Notes under the pieces: generated by a model
Database searches by the model: none
Seen by the model: the letters and a program-made list of their open reading frames with translations, nothing else
Told to the model about the DNA's origin: nothing
Made by a program: the position numbers and the translations under genes
Shown here: positions 63,249 through 64,000 of the stretch, piece by piece
Layout of the letters: each line of letters opens with the position of its first letter
Position numbering within the stretch: the first letter of the stretch is position 1
DNA from: Planococcus lenghuensis
GTDB lineage: Bacteria; Bacillota; Bacilli; Bacillales_A; Planococcaceae
DNA length: 64,000 nt
Reading direction: 5' to 3'
Assembly: GCF_001999905.1 (NCBI RefSeq)
Contig: NZ_CP019640.1
Location: 1,344,001 to 1,408,000 of the forward strand

Positions 63249-64000
63249 ATGGCTCGTTTTCAGTATGAAGGGCGTGACCATAAACGCGTGAGGGGCGGCG
63301 TAGTAACCGCTCAGAGCCGCCGAGAAGCGGTGGAAATGCTGCGGGATCAAGGCGTACGCATCACCGATATCCGGGAAGCGAAAGAAACGACGCTGACAAA
63401 AGATATTTCAATCGGTGCCCCTGTAAAGCGCGAGCAGTTCATTATGTTTTTGCGTCAGTTCGCCACGCTCATGAGGGCTGGTGTAACGATTGTCGCGGCT
63501 ATCGAGATACTGGCTCAGCAAGTGGAGTCAAAAGCGCTCGCTAAAGCATTGGATAAAGTCGGAGATGAACTAAGGACAGGGAATTCACTATCCGATGCAT
63601 TTGCCAAACATCCGAAGATTTTCGAACCGCTCACGATTAATCTCATCCGTGCGGGAGAAATGACAGGGAATATTGACGAATCGCTTGATCGGCTGGCGGT
63701 ACATTATGAGAAAGCGTACCAGACGAGACAGAAAGTTATTTCCGCATTGACGTATCCGGTTGTCGTTGCTTTTCTTGCCATTGGTGTTGTGATCTACCTG
63801 CTGACTTCTATCGTGCCGATGTTCGTCGATATGTTTAATGATTTCGGCGGGGAATTGCCGCTCGTGACGCAATTTGTCATGGGGGCGAGTGAAGTTGTAC
63901 AGCAATACTGGTATCTGCTGGTACTTGTCGCACTCATTATTCCTATAGTTCTGACACTAACGCGACGATCGCCACAAGGACGTATGGCGCTTGACACTAT
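63249..64000 (+). CDS. pilC: Type IV pilus inner-membrane platform protein PilC (partial, runs off the right edge)
   Basis: About 250 residues visible from the ATG at 63249 behind GAGGAGGAGTAAC. The T2SF domain has FLRQFATLMRAGVTIVAAIE (about 70-89) and LIRAGEMTGNIDESLDRLA (about 134), followed by the first transmembrane helices near residues 175-200 and 220-240. It anchors the PilB and PilT motors. The C-terminal half lies outside the window. Confidence 0.93.
   Translation, partial: MARFQYEGRDHKRVRGGVVTAQSRREAVEMLRDQGVRITDIREAKETTLTKDISIGAPVKREQFIMFLRQFATLMRAGVTIVAAIEILAQQVESKALAKALDKVGDELRTGNSLSDAFAKHPKIFEPLTINLIRAGEMTGNIDESLDRLAVHYEKAYQTRQKVISALTYPVVVAFLAIGVVIYLLTSIVPMFVDMFNDFGGELPLVTQFVMGASEVVQQYWYLLVLVALIIPIVLTLTRRSPQGRMALDT

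Overview
The window looks like a chromosomal piece of a non-spore-forming member of the Planococcaceae/Caryophanaceae (Bacillales). The gene order follows the Bacillus subtilis chromosome from rnhC to folC almost colinearly: rnhC-zapA-cvpA-polX-mutS2-yshE-lcfA-fadR-fadB-etfBA-trxA-uvrC-sdhCAB-ysmA-ysmB-racE-rph-rdgB-ysoA-tig-clpX-lonA-ysxC-hemAXCDBL-valS-folC. The sporulation and germination genes that B. subtilis carries inside this run (gerE, gerM, lonB, spoVID/ysxE) are all absent. Moderately high GC coding sequence, frequent TTG/GTG starts, AGGAGG-type ribosome binding sites and U-tailed hairpin terminators fit a Gram-positive of this group. The genus cannot be fixed from the sequence alone.

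Layout. 1-6.1 kb: divergent rnhC and zapA-cvpA, then polX-mutS2-yshE with a 26-residue membrane micro-ORF. 6.1-11.2 kb: the fatty-acid degradation block lcfA, fadR, fadB, etfB, etfA, with a FadR operator between lcfA and fadR. 11.2-11.8 kb: a gene-free island of 21-nt degenerate repeats. 11.8-17.5 kb: trxA, uvrC and the succinate dehydrogenase operon. 17.5-19.7 kb: a tnpA-less IS200/IS605-type element with a frameshifted tnpB. 19.7-23.1 kb: thioesterase, MarR regulator, glutamate racemase, RNase PH and dITPase. 23.1-30.1 kb: a variable region with a tRNA-Arg(UCU) gene interrupted by a 295-nt group I intron, an Apea-like HEPN protein, a DUF6241 protein, an SDR oxidoreductase, a methyltransferase, an SLH-VanY surface enzyme and a DUF421 protein. 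30.1-37.1 kb: ysoA and the proteostasis genes tig, clpX and lonA, then ysxC. 37.1-37.7 kb: a second repeat island. 37.7-44.2 kb: the haem operon hemAXCDBL, with a 42-bp tandem array between hemX and hemC. 44.4-50.1 kb: a MATE pump, an AbrB-family membrane protein, and a T-box leader with valS. 50.1-50.4 kb: a third repeat island. 50.4-52.6 kb: a reverse-strand cluster of a small unknown gene and two ATP-grasp ligases. 52.7-55.6 kb: folC and a GAF-GGDEF diguanylate cyclase. 55.6-64 kb: a type IV pilus operon (three prepilin-like genes, a membrane protein, a VanW-like protein, pilB, pilT, pilC) running off the right edge.

The most unusual signals are the group I intron inside the tRNA-Arg anticodon and three gene-free islands at operon borders. 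Each island holds two blocks of about 20-21-nt degenerate units with its own private sequence, and the spacers between blocks share a short core. Others are the 42-bp array flanked by a duplicated hemX 3' end, a 16-bp-arm palindrome that can be both terminator and FadR operator, and two accessory genes that seem to start at ATT or ATC.
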